From contig NZ_JALKEV010000011.1 of the NCBI RefSeq assembly GCF_023017105.1, forward strand, positions 1 to 64,000: a stretch of DNA of 64,000 bases, in the 5' to 3' direction. Numbering within the stretch: the stretch's first letter is position 1; each line of letters opens with the position of its first letter. The notes beneath the pieces are model-generated. The model had not been told where the DNA came from. It ran no database searches and worked only from the letters and a program-made list of their open reading frames with translations. The position numbers and the translations under genes were made by a program. This document shows, in pieces, positions 35,446-44,777 of this stretch. The DNA is from Halalkalibacter sp. APA_J-10(15) (GTDB lineage Bacteria > Bacillota > Bacilli > Bacillales > Bacillaceae_D).

Positions 35446-36180
35446 ATGAATAATTACAAACTGGTGATTCAATATGATGGAGCAAGATATAAAGGCTGGC
35501 AAAGGTTAGGAAATCAAGAGAATACAATTCAAGGAAAGATTGAGCTAGTTTTAACAAAATTAGAAGGCAAAGAGATCGAGATTGTTGGAAGTAGTCGAAC
35601 GGATGCAGGGGTCCATGCTTACGGACAAATTGCTAATGTTAAATTGAGTAAACTCTTTTCTACCGAAGAGCTACAACATTATGTTAACCAATATTTACCT
35701 CATGATATTAGCGTTGTTGAAGTAGAAAAAGTCGATGATCGTTTTCATGCTCGCTATCATGCAAAGGATAAAACGTATTTATACCAGATATGGAACAAAA
35801 GCTATACGAATCCATTCTTAAGAAAGTTCAGCATGCATGTCAATGATCGATTAAACCTAGAGGAGATGAAGAAAGCGAGTACGAGCTTTCTAGGAAATCA
35901 TGACTTTACTGCTTTTTCAAATGCGAAGTCGAAAAAGAAATCAATGAAACGAACGATTCGGTCGATCGATATTGATGATATGGAGGGATTAATATCAATT
36001 CGAATAATCGGAGATGGCTTTCTATATCATATGGTTCGAAAAATGGTCGGGACCTTAATCGAAGTCGGGTTAGGAGAGAAGCAGGCCAGAGAGGTAGCTA
36101 ATATTCTTCAAACGAAAGACCGAAGTCGTGCAGGTTTTGCCGAGGCTCAAGGATTGCATTTGGAGGAAATTGAATTTTAG
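35446..36180 (+). CDS. truA: tRNA pseudouridine(38-40) synthase
   Basis: 244 residues. KLVIQYDGARYKGWQ at the N-terminus, catalytic Asp in GSSRTDAGVHAYGQ, DRFHARYHAKDKTYLYQIWN, HDFTAFSNAKSKKKS and GDGFLYHMVRKMVGTLIEVG all fit TruA. It makes pseudouridine at positions 38-40 of the anticodon arm. The ATG at 35446 has AAGGAG upstream; an in-frame ATG at 35422 has no such site. Confidence 0.96.
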   Translation: MNNYKLVIQYDGARYKGWQRLGNQENTIQGKIELVLTKLEGKEIEIVGSSRTDAGVHAYGQIANVKLSKLFSTEELQHYVNQYLPHDISVVEVEKVDDRFHARYHAKDKTYLYQIWNKSYTNPFLRKFSMHVNDRLNLEEMKKASTSFLGNHDFTAFSNAKSKKKSMKRTIRSIDIDDMEGLISIRIIGDGFLYHMVRKMVGTLIEVGLGEKQAREVANILQTKDRSRAGFAEAQGLHLEEIEF

Positions 36181-36192
36181 TCATACAAATAA

Positions 36193-36227
36193 GCGTTCCG
36201 TGGAAGTTTAACTTTTTCAAGGAACGC
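36193..36227. terminator. Hairpin between convergent truA and alkC-like genes
   Basis: GCGTTCC pairs with GGAACGC around a long loop that contains gaagtttaacttttt. Weak T tail in either direction. Confidence 0.5.
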
Positions 36228-36244
36228 CTGTTGCTGATTGAGGA

Positions 36245-37324
36245 TTATGTTAGCATGATAGTTGAACGAGCATATTCATCACCGTTAATAATGATAACGA
36301 TATAGTGCTCCCCTGGATGATGCTTTCTCGTTGATAAATCTTTAAACGAATGGTTTCGTTCAAAGGAGTAGCTCCCCTTTTGATAAGTGTTTTCTGTTAT
36401 TTTAAATAGCTTCCTCGACGTCTTCCCGCGCGCTTTAACGAAATCTATTCCGTATTCAATCCTTAATTTGTATGGTGTACTTGTCTCATTTTTCAATTGA
36501 AATATGAAGGTGAGGCTTTCACCGCGTTGTATCGATGTCTGAGAAAGAGTGAGCGCCTCTATTAGTACATGCGGCTGACGTTCAAATCCGAATAATTCTA
36601 GTATGTCAGGATCTGCTTTCCTAAGTAACGTGCGGCAGCCATGCTTTAAAATCCAATCAGTGTGAGGGTGCTGCCCTCTCCATTGTAAACAAATCTCCTT
36701 TACTATAGCGGGATGGTCTTTGGCAATATCATTGAGATTATTAGCGACACTTTTCCTCACATACTCACTTTCATCCTCTTTAAGTGCTTGTAAAATAGGG
36801 ATAATAAGCGATGGGTCCTTCTTAAATGTCGTTAGTGGTTTAGCCCACGGTAGACGTGGGCGACAGCCTTCGCTTGCAAGTCGCCGTACATGCTCATTCG
36901 AATTGGTAGCCCATTTCAGCAGAAGGGCCATCGTTTCTTCAGGGTGAGCTTCAATAAATGGACGAATCGCAAACTCTGCTGAGGAAGAGGATGTCAATTC
37001 TTTAAGAGCATGAAGAGACTCTTCGCGCGAATGAAGTCCGTACCTTTCGACGAAATCGGGGAAGAATAAGTATTCAAATCCACGACAAGTAGGTGCGAGC
37101 TTTTGAAGAATGGCAAGAGCATTTGAATAACCCTTTGGAAGGGTCTCAGCTAAGCATTCACTTATATGACGGATTCGCTGCTTCAGTTCTTTAGTATCCC
37201 ACTCCTCATTAAAAATGAGCTTCAAAAACGTATCAGATTGAAAAGAGGGATATACGCTTAATACTTTTTCTGAGAATAGTCGAAAGAATGTTTCGTTGTA
37301 CATGTTCTTAAGTGGTTCAGCCAT
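36245..37324 (-). CDS. AlkC-like HEAT-repeat DNA glycosylase with C-terminal Ig-like domain
   Basis: 359 residues. HEAT repeats of the AlkC/AlkD superfamily fill about 1-250 (SNEHVRRLASEGCRPRLPWAK is an AlkC hallmark; DESEYVRKSVANNLNDIAKDHP is a repeat). Residues about 255-359 are beta-rich and match the Ig-like domain that some AlkC proteins carry (SLTFIFQLKNETSTPYKLRIEYG). AlkC proteins excise 3-methyladenine and 3-methylcytosine. GGAGG lies eight bases before the ATG. Monocistronic. Confidence 0.82.
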   Translation of the reverse strand: MAEPLKNMYNETFFRLFSEKVLSVYPSFQSDTFLKLIFNEEWDTKELKQRIRHISECLAETLPKGYSNALAILQKLAPTCRGFEYLFFPDFVERYGLHSREESLHALKELTSSSSAEFAIRPFIEAHPEETMALLLKWATNSNEHVRRLASEGCRPRLPWAKPLTTFKKDPSLIIPILQALKEDESEYVRKSVANNLNDIAKDHPAIVKEICLQWRGQHPHTDWILKHGCRTLLRKADPDILELFGFERQPHVLIEALTLSQTSIQRGESLTFIFQLKNETSTPYKLRIEYGIDFVKARGKTSRKLFKITENTYQKGSYSFERNHSFKDLSTRKHHPGEHYIVIIINGDEYARSTIMLT

Positions 37325-37475
37325 TGGGGTGCCTCCTTCTCATAGTTTAATTGTAGCCGAATTGAATGTAGGAGTATATAGATTAAGGGCTGAGAATGGA
37401 GAAGTCAATTAGATCGTTGTATAATAAATCATATTTATACAAGGAATAAAAGAGAGATGAGGGAGAGTGATTGGA

Positions 37476-37976
37476 ATGGAAATGAATATGTCTAATTTGC
37501 CAGGTGTCGGAAAGAAAATTACCTTTATTAATGGTGACGATCAAATGATGGCTATCATTATACATTATACTGGGAAACGAGAGCTGTATTTTTTTGAGAA
37601 CCGTGATGATGACGAGGCGATTTTTACTTTTAATTTATCTTCTGAAGAAACGAAGCAAATAGGTGCGCAATTACTCGGTGCTACATTTAATCCATTAGAA
37701 AGTGACAAGCTTGAGAAGTTAAAGATGGCTCGAAAAGATGTCATTGTTGAATGGGTAGACGTTCCAAAAAAGTCCAAAGTAGTCGGGATGAAGTTCTATG
37801 AGGTAAAAAAGTTAGTTCCACTAGGTGGGACTATTATCGGTATTTTTAAGGGGGATGACTTTATCGTCGATTTAGCAGAGGATGATCTAATTGAACGAGG
37901 CGATACAATTATGATTGTCGGGAAGAAGAGCGCGGTCGATGAATTTGAATTAATTTGTGAAGGAAAGGAACAATAA
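37476..37976 (+). CDS. khtT: K+/H+ antiporter regulatory subunit KhtT (AmhT-like)
   Basis: 166 residues. The N-terminal domain (to about 75) is followed by an RCK_C/TrkA-C domain (about 80-160, with VGMKFYEVKKLVPLGGTIIGI and DLIERGDTIMIVGKK). It is the cytoplasmic regulator of the CPA2 antiporter encoded next. In alkaliphiles AmhT with AmhM exports K+ or NH4+. I chose ATG 37476, ten bases after GGGAG; the GTG at 37467 abuts that site. No khtS-like gene precedes it. Confidence 0.85.
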   Translation: MEMNMSNLPGVGKKITFINGDDQMMAIIIHYTGKRELYFFENRDDDEAIFTFNLSSEETKQIGAQLLGATFNPLESDKLEKLKMARKDVIVEWVDVPKKSKVVGMKFYEVKKLVPLGGTIIGIFKGDDFIVDLAEDDLIERGDTIMIVGKKSAVDEFELICEGKEQ

Positions 37977-37977
37977 C

Positions 37978-39138
37978 ATGGGGTTTCCAGAATTATTAGC
38001 AGCAGGTCTGTTACTTCTTATATTATTTGTTGCAGGTTTTGTGGGCTTGAAGCTGAAGGTTCCTAATGTCGTTTTCTATATTTTGGCGGGAATTGTCGTT
38101 GCTAGCTATATAACGGATACACATTTGTTGCATCTCGCTGGTGAAATTGGGATTGTTCTACTATTCTTTATGCTTGGAATGGAGTTTCCTATTAAACAAT
38201 TACTAAATGTTGCGAAAAAAGTAATGTCTGCAGGAGTATTAGACGTAATTTTATGTTTTGGTGTTACAGTTGCGATTTGCCTATTAATGGGGCTAGAGGT
38301 TATACCTTCTTTAATCATTGGTGGAGTTGCGTACGCAACAAGCTCCTCGATTACGGCTAAAATGCTTGAAAGTTCTAAAAGAATGGCTAATCCAGAATCA
38401 GAGTTTATGCTGGGGCTTCTCATATTTGAAGATTTAGTTGCACCGATTCTCGTTGCGATTCTTGTTGGTTTAACAGCTGGTACCGCTATTACATATTCTT
38501 CTATGTCGTTATTATTTATTAAAGTGTTCGCATTAATTGCTGGTGCTCTTATATTAGGACGCTTTCTATTTAGTAAACTGGGGCCGGTATTTGATCGCTA
38601 TATGAATCATGAGGTTTTCCTTCTATTTGTCATTGGATTAGCTCTAGCATATGGTGGTTTAGCGCTGTATTTGGATTTATCTGAGGTGTTAGGAGCTTTC
38701 CTTGCCGGAATAATGTTAGCTGAAGCTAGACGAACACATGAGTTAGAAGAGCTAGTCTTTCGAGCACGCGATCTATTATTACCTCTGTTCTTTTTATACT
38801 TTGGTACAACGATCACCTTTAGCGAAGGGATACCGATGGTTCCACTTTTGATCACGTTAGTTGTATGGTCAATTATAGCTAAGCTGATTGTTGGTTATTT
38901 TGGAGGGCAATGGTATGGATTGTCAAAAAAAGTTGCCTTAAGAGCGGGCTTTTCGCTCACACAAAGAGGAGAATTCTCGATTATTATCGCTACACTAGCA
39001 ACTGGAATGATACAAGCCTTTAGCAGTATCTTTATACTCATTTCAGCGATGATTGGTATATTACTCTTTCAATTTGCTCCTATGATTTCAAAGAAATTGA
39101 TGAAGCAAAAAGACAAGAAAAAGATCGTTCTGGACTAG
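37978..39138 (+). CDS. khtU: CPA2 family K+/H+ antiporter KhtU (AmhM-like)
   Basis: 386 residues with about 11-12 membrane segments. Recognisable CPA2 features are GLKLKVPNVVFYILAGI, IGIVLLFFMLGMEFP, YATSSSITAKMLE, LLIFEDLVAPIL and RAGFSLTQRGEFSIIIATL. It exports K+ (or NH4+) in exchange for protons under KhtT control. The frame opens at 37957, but the ATG at 37978 starts one base after the khtT stop with AAGGAAAGGAA upstream. There is no C-terminal RCK domain, consistent with a separate KhtT. Confidence 0.88.
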   Translation: MGFPELLAAGLLLLILFVAGFVGLKLKVPNVVFYILAGIVVASYITDTHLLHLAGEIGIVLLFFMLGMEFPIKQLLNVAKKVMSAGVLDVILCFGVTVAICLLMGLEVIPSLIIGGVAYATSSSITAKMLESSKRMANPESEFMLGLLIFEDLVAPILVAILVGLTAGTAITYSSMSLLFIKVFALIAGALILGRFLFSKLGPVFDRYMNHEVFLLFVIGLALAYGGLALYLDLSEVLGAFLAGIMLAEARRTHELEELVFRARDLLLPLFFLYFGTTITFSEGIPMVPLLITLVVWSIIAKLIVGYFGGQWYGLSKKVALRAGFSLTQRGEFSIIIATLATGMIQAFSSIFILISAMIGILLFQFAPMISKKLMKQKDKKKIVLD

Positions 39139-39193
39139 GAATTAAAATAATTTAAAGAGCTAGTTTTATGGTGCACTTTGCAGAATGTTTTGT

Positions 39194-39253
39194 ATGCAGG
39201 CTATGCTTGTTTTTGTTGCCATGAACCTTGAAAAATTTGCCAACTTGCACTAA
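39194..39253 (+). pseudogene. IS1182-family transposase C-terminal tail
   Basis: Twenty codons read MQAMLVFVAMNLEKFANLH and stop, matching the end of the remnant at 51050-51441 on the minus strand (about 80% identical DNA over 60 bases). Nothing of the rest of the transposase remains upstream. It is followed by the IS 3' hairpin at 39307. Confidence 0.7.
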
Positions 39254-39306
39254 CGGAACACCTATCCTTCAGTGTCATCAACAGAAAATAGAAAAAGTAA
39301 CGTAAA

Positions 39307-39340
39307 AAACACCTTTGAGAGTCATTTTTCAAAGGTGTTT
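39307..39340 (+). terminator. IS 3'-end hairpin
   Basis: AAACACCTTTGA pairs perfectly with TCAAAGGTGTTT, then gcctacggtctgagg. This is the same layout as at 50963-50996 and 31823-31858. Confidence 0.7.
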
Positions 39341-39352
39341 GCCTACGGTCTG

Positions 39353-39377
39353 AGGTGTCTTTAAGGCACCTTTTTTT
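39353..39377 (+). terminator. Terminator with long T tail
   Basis: AGGTGTCT pairs with AGGCACCT (one G-U) around TTA, then TTTTTT. It probably ends the khtTU transcript. Confidence 0.8.
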
Positions 39378-39400
39378 ATGTGAAAAACGAAGCATTTTGT

Positions 39401-39427
39401 TAATAAACTACTTATACTTGTCGATAT
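39401..39427 (+). promoter_or_regulatory. Candidate sigma-D promoter of the Cache chemoreceptor
   Basis: GTCGATAT (39420-39427) matches seven of eight bases of the sigma-D -10 (GCCGATAT). TAAT lies 15 bases upstream where TAAA is expected. Sigma-D drives motility and chemotaxis genes in Bacillus, and the next gene is a chemoreceptor with a leader of about 130 bases. Confidence 0.55.
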
Positions 39428-39564
39428 ATAGAATATAAAACGTTTTCATTGTAAAAACAAGTCGAATGAAGACGAATGGGTAGTCTTTATGAGCTTATCA
39501 AGATAAAAGCGTAATTTTATATCATGATAAACAATAATAAGAGGCGTACTGGGGGAGTGGTATG

Positions 39565-41349
39565 ATGGCAAAGCAAAAACGAAAGTGGACGAACCAATTA
39601 GCAAATCGAATCTTTCTTATTATGGCAAGTATTATGGTTGTTTCAGTTGGGTTATTAGGTGTTTCAAGCTATCAAATTGCAAAAACTCAATTAACGGAAG
39701 CTGGTCAGCAAGATTTAAGGAATTTAGTTGATGCAGCCGGTTCATTAATGGAAACGTTGCAAGATCAAGTCGATGCAGGCTTGATTACGTTAGATGAAGC
39801 ACAAGAACAAGCGAGAGTGAAATTATCAGGTGAAATAGTTAGTATGAACGAATCCGGCCAGCCATACAGAGATTACCAATCCGTTTCTTTTACTTATGGG
39901 GATGATGGGTACTTCTATGGCTTTTTAGATGATGGTACAACGGTATTGCATCCACATGGCAATGAAGGTACGAATTTGTACAATGCGCAGGATTCAGATG
40001 GAAACTATATGATCCAAGGGCTGATTGAAGCTGCTGGACAGTCCAATCCGGATGATCGCTATTATACATACATGTGGATGAATGAGGGAGAGGATTTTCC
40101 ACGTGAGAAGCATGCGTATGTGACGTTCTATGATGAATGGGGCTGGATGTATGGAGTAGCAGCATATAGTGAGGAGTTCTATGAGTCTGTTCATTTATTT
40201 GCATGGGCAGCATTCATCATTGGAGCTGTGATAACAGTAGTTGCTTCGACTATTTTGTATGTTGTGATGAAGAAATTGACGAAGAAAATTGACCTCGTAA
40301 GAGTGGCTGCCGAAAAAATTGCTGCGGGTGATTTAAGTGGAGATGAACTCGATGAAAAAGGACAGACTGAGATTGCTTTACTGGCGCATTCTATTAATCA
40401 AATGCAAGTGAAGCTTAAAAATATGATTAGTCACATTGCCGAGTCGTCTTCGCAAGTAACCTCTTCCTCTGAAGAATTAACGGCAAGTGCCGAAGAAAAT
40501 GCGTCGACGAGTGAGCATACAGCCTATGAAATCCAAGAGCTTTCGACATTAGCTGAAAAGGTGAAAAATAGAGCAGATCTTAGTTTAGAGGTTGTTCAAG
40601 GGCAACAGAAAGGCTTGAAGGAAGTCGTTATAGCTACGGATGATTTAAAGTCGCAATCTCATGAATCCGTTCATATCTCCAAAGAAGGAAAGAATAAGAT
40701 GGATCAAACCTCTGGCCAAATTACAGGAATGTCAGAATCGGTAGGTCAATCGATGGTGATGATCCGTCGTCTCGAGGAGCGTTCGAGTGAAATTAATGAA
40801 ATCATTAGCACGATGACAGATATAAGTGAGCAGACAAATTTACTTGCATTGAATGCTTCCATTGAAGCTGCACGTGCAGGGGAACATGGAAAAGGGTTTG
40901 CGGTAGTAGCGAATGAAGTTCGTAAGCTTGCTGAACAATCCGGTCAGTCAGCAGTGAGAGTGAAGGAAATGATCGGTGAAATTCAAGGGGATACGAGCTC
41001 GACAGTGTCATCAATGGAAAGAGTACAAGCGGATGTTCAAGTTGGTCTAGTTTCAATGGGTGAGATGAAGCAGTTATTTGATCAAATTGAACAAATCAAT
41101 GAGCAAGTCGATGAGAGAATTTCTGAAGTGACAACAATTACGCAATTTATGAATGAAAAGGGTGAGGATTTGATGGCGGCGATAAATGAATTTTCAACGA
41201 TTTCACAGTCAATGACTGAGGGGACGGATACGGTGGCTGCTACTTCTGAGCAGACTCTTGCATCTATGAACGTTGTCGCTAAAACTGCAGAAGAGTTAAG
41301 TTCCATGGCTGTTGAGCTACAAGAGCAGATTAAGGAATTCACGATGTAG
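39565..41349 (+). CDS. Methyl-accepting chemotaxis protein with Cache sensor
   Basis: About 594 residues. TM1 is near 14-36. The extracellular part (to about 210) is a single-Cache/Cache_2-type domain ([28 protein letters not shown] is split here as the ligand-pocket region about 112-140). TM2 is near 212-236, HAMP about 237-290, and the signalling domain follows, with tip [39 protein letters not shown] spanning about 424-462. Cache_2 receptors often bind small carboxylates or amino acids. ATG at 39565 is seven bases after GGAG; the ATG at 39562 is too close. Confidence 0.92.
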   Translation: MAKQKRKWTNQLANRIFLIMASIMVVSVGLLGVSSYQIAKTQLTEAGQQDLRNLVDAAGSLMETLQDQVDAGLITLDEAQEQARVKLSGEIVSMNESGQPYRDYQSVSFTYGDDGYFYGFLDDGTTVLHPHGNEGTNLYNAQDSDGNYMIQGLIEAAGQSNPDDRYYTYMWMNEGEDFPREKHAYVTFYDEWGWMYGVAAYSEEFYESVHLFAWAAFIIGAVITVVASTILYVVMKKLTKKIDLVRVAAEKIAAGDLSGDELDEKGQTEIALLAHSINQMQVKLKNMISHIAESSSQVTSSSEELTASAEENASTSEHTAYEIQELSTLAEKVKNRADLSLEVVQGQQKGLKEVVIATDDLKSQSHESVHISKEGKNKMDQTSGQITGMSESVGQSMVMIRRLEERSSEINEIISTMTDISEQTNLLALNASIEAARAGEHGKGFAVVANEVRKLAEQSGQSAVRVKEMIGEIQGDTSSTVSSMERVQADVQVGLVSMGEMKQLFDQIEQINEQVDERISEVTTITQFMNEKGEDLMAAINEFSTISQSMTEGTDTVAATSEQTLASMNVVAKTAEELSSMAVELQEQIKEFTM

Positions 41350-41358
41350 TAGAAAACG

Positions 41359-41393
41359 AAGCATCTATGAGAGTGTAGCTCTTCTAGATGCTT
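41359..41393 (+). terminator. Hairpin after the Cache chemoreceptor
   Basis: AAGCATCTA pairs with TAGATGCTT, with an inner GAGAG/CTCT stem. The T tail is weak. Confidence 0.6.
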
Positions 41394-41517
41394 TATATCT
41401 CGTTATCTTATATAATAAAATCTATTTCCATAGGAGTGAAATGTTAACATATAAGAAGGAGTGTTAGGTTATTCTATTCATTTTGACGAGCAATGATAAA
41501 CAAACATGAGGTGACAT

Positions 41518-43854
41518 ATGACAGGTGAAATTCAATTGCACGGACAGCATGACTTTGAATTCGTTCTATTATCATATTTAATTGCTGGATTGGCAGCGTA
41601 TGCGTCTATTGATTTAGCTGGGAGGGTGAGAATGACACATGGGTCAGCAAGGAAGATATGGCTTCTTGCTGGTGGTAGCATACTAGGAATTGGGATATGG
41701 TCAATGCATTTTATTGCTATGCTCGCATTTCGTTTACCTGAAATGATCTATTATGATCCGTCTGTGGTCGTCGTCTCGGTCGTAGCGGCAATTGTGGGCT
41801 GTACAGCTGGTTATTACATAGTATCTTATCATGGTACACATTATGTTCAATTATTGTTAGCAGGATTCATTATGGGAAGTGGAATTGCCATGATGCATTA
41901 TATCGGAATGGAAGCGATACAGCCTGTCACGATATCCTATAACATTCTATTGGTCGGTGTATCAGTGGTTATAGCTGTGATTGCTTCGATGACGGCTTTA
42001 TGGGTGGGATTCTTCTCACCATATGCTATTAGAGGGATGAAGTGGAATTTGAAGGTGCTTTTTTCTTTGTTAATGGCTATTGCAATTACCGGAATGCATT
42101 ATTCAGGTATGGAAGCTTCTTATTTTTACATAGATGGTGCGGATATGATCTCTAATGAGGGTATGTTCAACAGGGAAGTGTTAACGATTCTTGTAGTAAT
42201 CGTTACGCTCCTTCTTTTCGTCTTGTTTTTTTTCTCTATTGTTCTCGATCGAGTTTTGCGGAAGCAGGGTGTACTCCAAGGGACATTATTAGATTCAGCT
42301 GATGAAGGGATTGTTATTACAGAAACAGGAAATGTTATTTTACATGCGAATGAGGCCTTTTATCAATTGTTTCAAAAGGCTGGATTGTCTCGCAATATGC
42401 GTAATCTTCATAAATATCATCAAGAATTAATGGCGGGATTTCCATTTTTAAAGGAAACATATATTAAAGTAGGTTCGTACATTATCGAGGTGAAGAGACA
42501 TGAGATTAAAGGAGAAGATCTTAACCAATCGCTATGGTTTTTCAGAGATATGACGGAGAGAAAGCGTTCAGAAGAATTAGTGGAGCATATGGCCTATCAT
42601 GATACGTTAACGAAGCTACCTAATCGGTATCGATTAGAGCAAAAGTTAGAATCATTCGTTCAAGAGAAACGAGAGTTGACTTGCATATTCATTGATCTTG
42701 ATCGGCTGAAGTTTACTAATGATACATTAGGTCATGCAGCAGGAGATCTATTATTACAGGAAGTTGCTAAACGGTTACAACAATCCTTAAAGGCTGAAGA
42801 TCTATTAGCTAGAGTTGGTGGGGATGAATTTGTCATTTTACTAATTGACGAACGTGCTAGTCACTTTGAAGAAGTGTCATGTAATTTAATTGATATCATT
42901 GGTGACACATTTACAATTGATCGAACGAAAATTACTGTGACGTTAAGTGCGGGAATTAGTCAATATCCTCATAGTGCGACGACAGCATCAGAATTATTAC
43001 AATTTGCTGATTTAGCTATGTATGAAGCGAAAAAACAGAGGAAGAATCAAATAGTGGTCTTTGATGATTCGATTCGTTTAAAGTTAAATGAACGAATTGA
43101 TATAGAAAAAGGGTTAATGGAGGCCATAGAAGAAAGACAATTTTACTTATTGTACCAGCCTAAATACAAACTAAGTGATAAGGGAGAGGAATTAGAAGGG
43201 GTAGAAGCACTTATTCGTTGGGAGCATCCATTATTAGGTATGAGAAGCCCTGCTCACTTTATTCCAGTTGCAGAAGAAACAGGACTTATCATTCAAATAG
43301 GCGATTGGGTGTTAGAGGAAGCATGTTTTCAATGGAAGAAATGGATGGAGCAGGGACTAAAGCCATTTTCGGTTGCTGTGAATATTTCTCCGTTGCAGCT
43401 TGTTAGTGAGGATTTTGTAGAACGAGTTATGAAGATTGTGTCAAGAACGGAAATGAACCCCAAATATCTCGAATTAGAAATGACGGAATCCTGGTCATTG
43501 ACATATGAAAACCACATTATTGAAAAACTCATACGATTACGAGAAGAAGGAATAAAGCTATCCATTGATGATTTTGGAACTGGCTATTCTTCGTTTAGAC
43601 ACTTGAAGGAGCTTCCAGTCGACGTATTAAAGATTGATCGGTCATTTATTCAACTACAAAATGATTCGAACGGAGAAGCAATCCTACGATCCATGATCCA
43701 GCTAGGTCATAACTTGAAATTAGGAGTTCTCGTTGAAGGGGTTGAAACTGAGGAGCAAGTACGATGGTTGAAGAATGAAAAGTGCGATCTCGTTCAAGGT
43801 TTTTATTATAGTAAGCCTATTTCAGTAAGTGAAGTAGAGTACCTGCTGCAATGA
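41518..43854 (+). CDS. dgcW: MHYT-PAS-GGDEF-EAL cyclic-di-GMP enzyme (DgcW/YkoW-like)
   Basis: 778 residues. The N-terminal MHYT domain (about 10-240) has several membrane helices with WSMHFIAML, MMHYIGMEA and MHYSGMEA, which may bind a metal and sense gas or redox. A short PAS follows (about 255-350), then GGDEF (about 355-520) with an intact GGDEF in RVGGDEFVILL, then EAL (about 530-775) with EALIRWEHP, DDFGTGYSS and LVEGVETEEQ. Both catalytic motifs look intact, so synthesis and hydrolysis are both possible. Same domain order as B. subtilis YkoW. AGGTGA lies upstream. Confidence 0.9.
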   Translation: MTGEIQLHGQHDFEFVLLSYLIAGLAAYASIDLAGRVRMTHGSARKIWLLAGGSILGIGIWSMHFIAMLAFRLPEMIYYDPSVVVVSVVAAIVGCTAGYYIVSYHGTHYVQLLLAGFIMGSGIAMMHYIGMEAIQPVTISYNILLVGVSVVIAVIASMTALWVGFFSPYAIRGMKWNLKVLFSLLMAIAITGMHYSGMEASYFYIDGADMISNEGMFNREVLTILVVIVTLLLFVLFFFSIVLDRVLRKQGVLQGTLLDSADEGIVITETGNVILHANEAFYQLFQKAGLSRNMRNLHKYHQELMAGFPFLKETYIKVGSYIIEVKRHEIKGEDLNQSLWFFRDMTERKRSEELVEHMAYHDTLTKLPNRYRLEQKLESFVQEKRELTCIFIDLDRLKFTNDTLGHAAGDLLLQEVAKRLQQSLKAEDLLARVGGDEFVILLIDERASHFEEVSCNLIDIIGDTFTIDRTKITVTLSAGISQYPHSATTASELLQFADLAMYEAKKQRKNQIVVFDDSIRLKLNERIDIEKGLMEAIEERQFYLLYQPKYKLSDKGEELEGVEALIRWEHPLLGMRSPAHFIPVAEETGLIIQIGDWVLEEACFQWKKWMEQGLKPFSVAVNISPLQLVSEDFVERVMKIVSRTEMNPKYLELEMTESWSLTYENHIIEKLIRLREEGIKLSIDDFGTGYSSFRHLKELPVDVLKIDRSFIQLQNDSNGEAILRSMIQLGHNLKLGVLVEGVETEEQVRWLKNEKCDLVQGFYYSKPISVSEVEYLLQ

Positions 43855-43888
43855 ATGAGATAAATAAAGTTCGGGAGGTGAAGAGTGT

Positions 43889-44398
43889 ATGCATCCTACT
43901 CACTATGAAAACTTAAAAGTAGCGTTTGAAAATCAACTGTATGATTTAGATAATATCGATCAGGTAATAGAAATTGTTGATCGCTCAGATAGGGTTGATC
44001 TTGCGACAATGGAACGAATATGCCATATACAATTCCAATTAAACGATGTCCCTTCCATCAAGGCTGAAGTTTGCTTACGTGCATCTTTATTAGATTCTGC
44101 AACAGAGTTATTAGAGATTGAAGGTGAAGTCGGTTGTTCATTAATCGTACGGTTGTATATGGAACTATCAGATATAGATACTCAATGTGTACAAATTGAG
44201 CAGATTCTTCAGGACATATGGCAATCACGGTTGCCGATTGAACAATCGGTTCAGTTCACTTTTCATCGAGAAGAACGGACATATTTAAATCAAATAACAG
44301 TTCGGTTTGATCGGAAGCTAAATGAACGTCATATGAGTGATATTCCAGAGCTGCTCTCTTACGTAATGAAATCATTAAGAGAGTTAAGTCGTATTTAA
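43889..44398 (+). CDS. Uncharacterised acidic cytoplasmic protein next to the c-di-GMP enzyme
   Basis: 169 residues, no signal or membrane segment, and not a family I recognise. It is rich in Asp, Glu and Leu, and helical through the first two-thirds (LYDLDNIDQVIEIVDRSDRV; LLDSATELLEIEGEV). A good GGGAGGTG ribosome site precedes the ATG, and it starts 34 bases after the c-di-GMP enzyme gene, so the two are probably co-transcribed. It could modulate that enzyme; no direct evidence. Its terminator has been split by a mobile element. Confidence 0.6.
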   Translation: MHPTHYENLKVAFENQLYDLDNIDQVIEIVDRSDRVDLATMERICHIQFQLNDVPSIKAEVCLRASLLDSATELLEIEGEVGCSLIVRLYMELSDIDTQCVQIEQILQDIWQSRLPIEQSVQFTFHREERTYLNQITVRFDRKLNERHMSDIPELLSYVMKSLRELSRI

Positions 44399-44436
44399 TG
44401 AAGGACACTGAAATGTTAAGGCGTTGGTTTATTGAG

Positions 44437-44653
44437 GGAAGTGAAAAAGTGCAAAATCGAAGTCCACTGAAAAAGTCCTTTCTAGTAACTCAAAGAAGAG
44501 TAATGGCTCCGCTCGTTGCGCGCCTTGCTATGAGAAACCCACTCATTTCAAGGCTTTCATAATCGGGCAACGGCTACGCACATTACTTAAAGGCACTGAA
44601 AAAGTGAAAATCGCACTTTTTCAGCGCCCTGCAAAATCGACTTTTTCACTTCC
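44437..44653 (+). terminator. Terminator hairpin split by a mobile element
   Basis: The arms GGAAGTGAAAAAGT (44437-44450) and ACTTTTTCACTTCC (44640-44653) are perfectly complementary, and the second is followed by TTTTATTT. The loop sequence TGCAAAATCGA occurs twice, at 44450-44460 and 44630-44640, on either side of an inserted element. The intact ancestor would be a normal terminator for the 43889 gene with a 10-base loop. Confidence 0.75.
44461..44630. mobile_element. Small non-autonomous element inserted into a terminator loop
   Basis: The element starts AGTCCACTGAAAAAGT and ends in a palindrome (44592-44606 with 44614-44628) closing in CAGCGCCC. It is flanked by an exact duplication of TGCAAAATCGA (10-11 bp). 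The ends and the interior (agaaaccca...cggctacgcacatt) match the element at 10974-11106, and the ends match the IS remnant at 31587. It encodes nothing. Confidence 0.8.
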
Positions 44654-44777
44654 TTTTATTTATAAAATCCTTAATCATTTAATTAAGGTAGCTTTAAGTC
44701 GCTATCTCTGTTTTTCTTATATGTCAATGTAATCTATCATGTGGGGATAAATCACTTTATTTTGCATACTATAAGAC

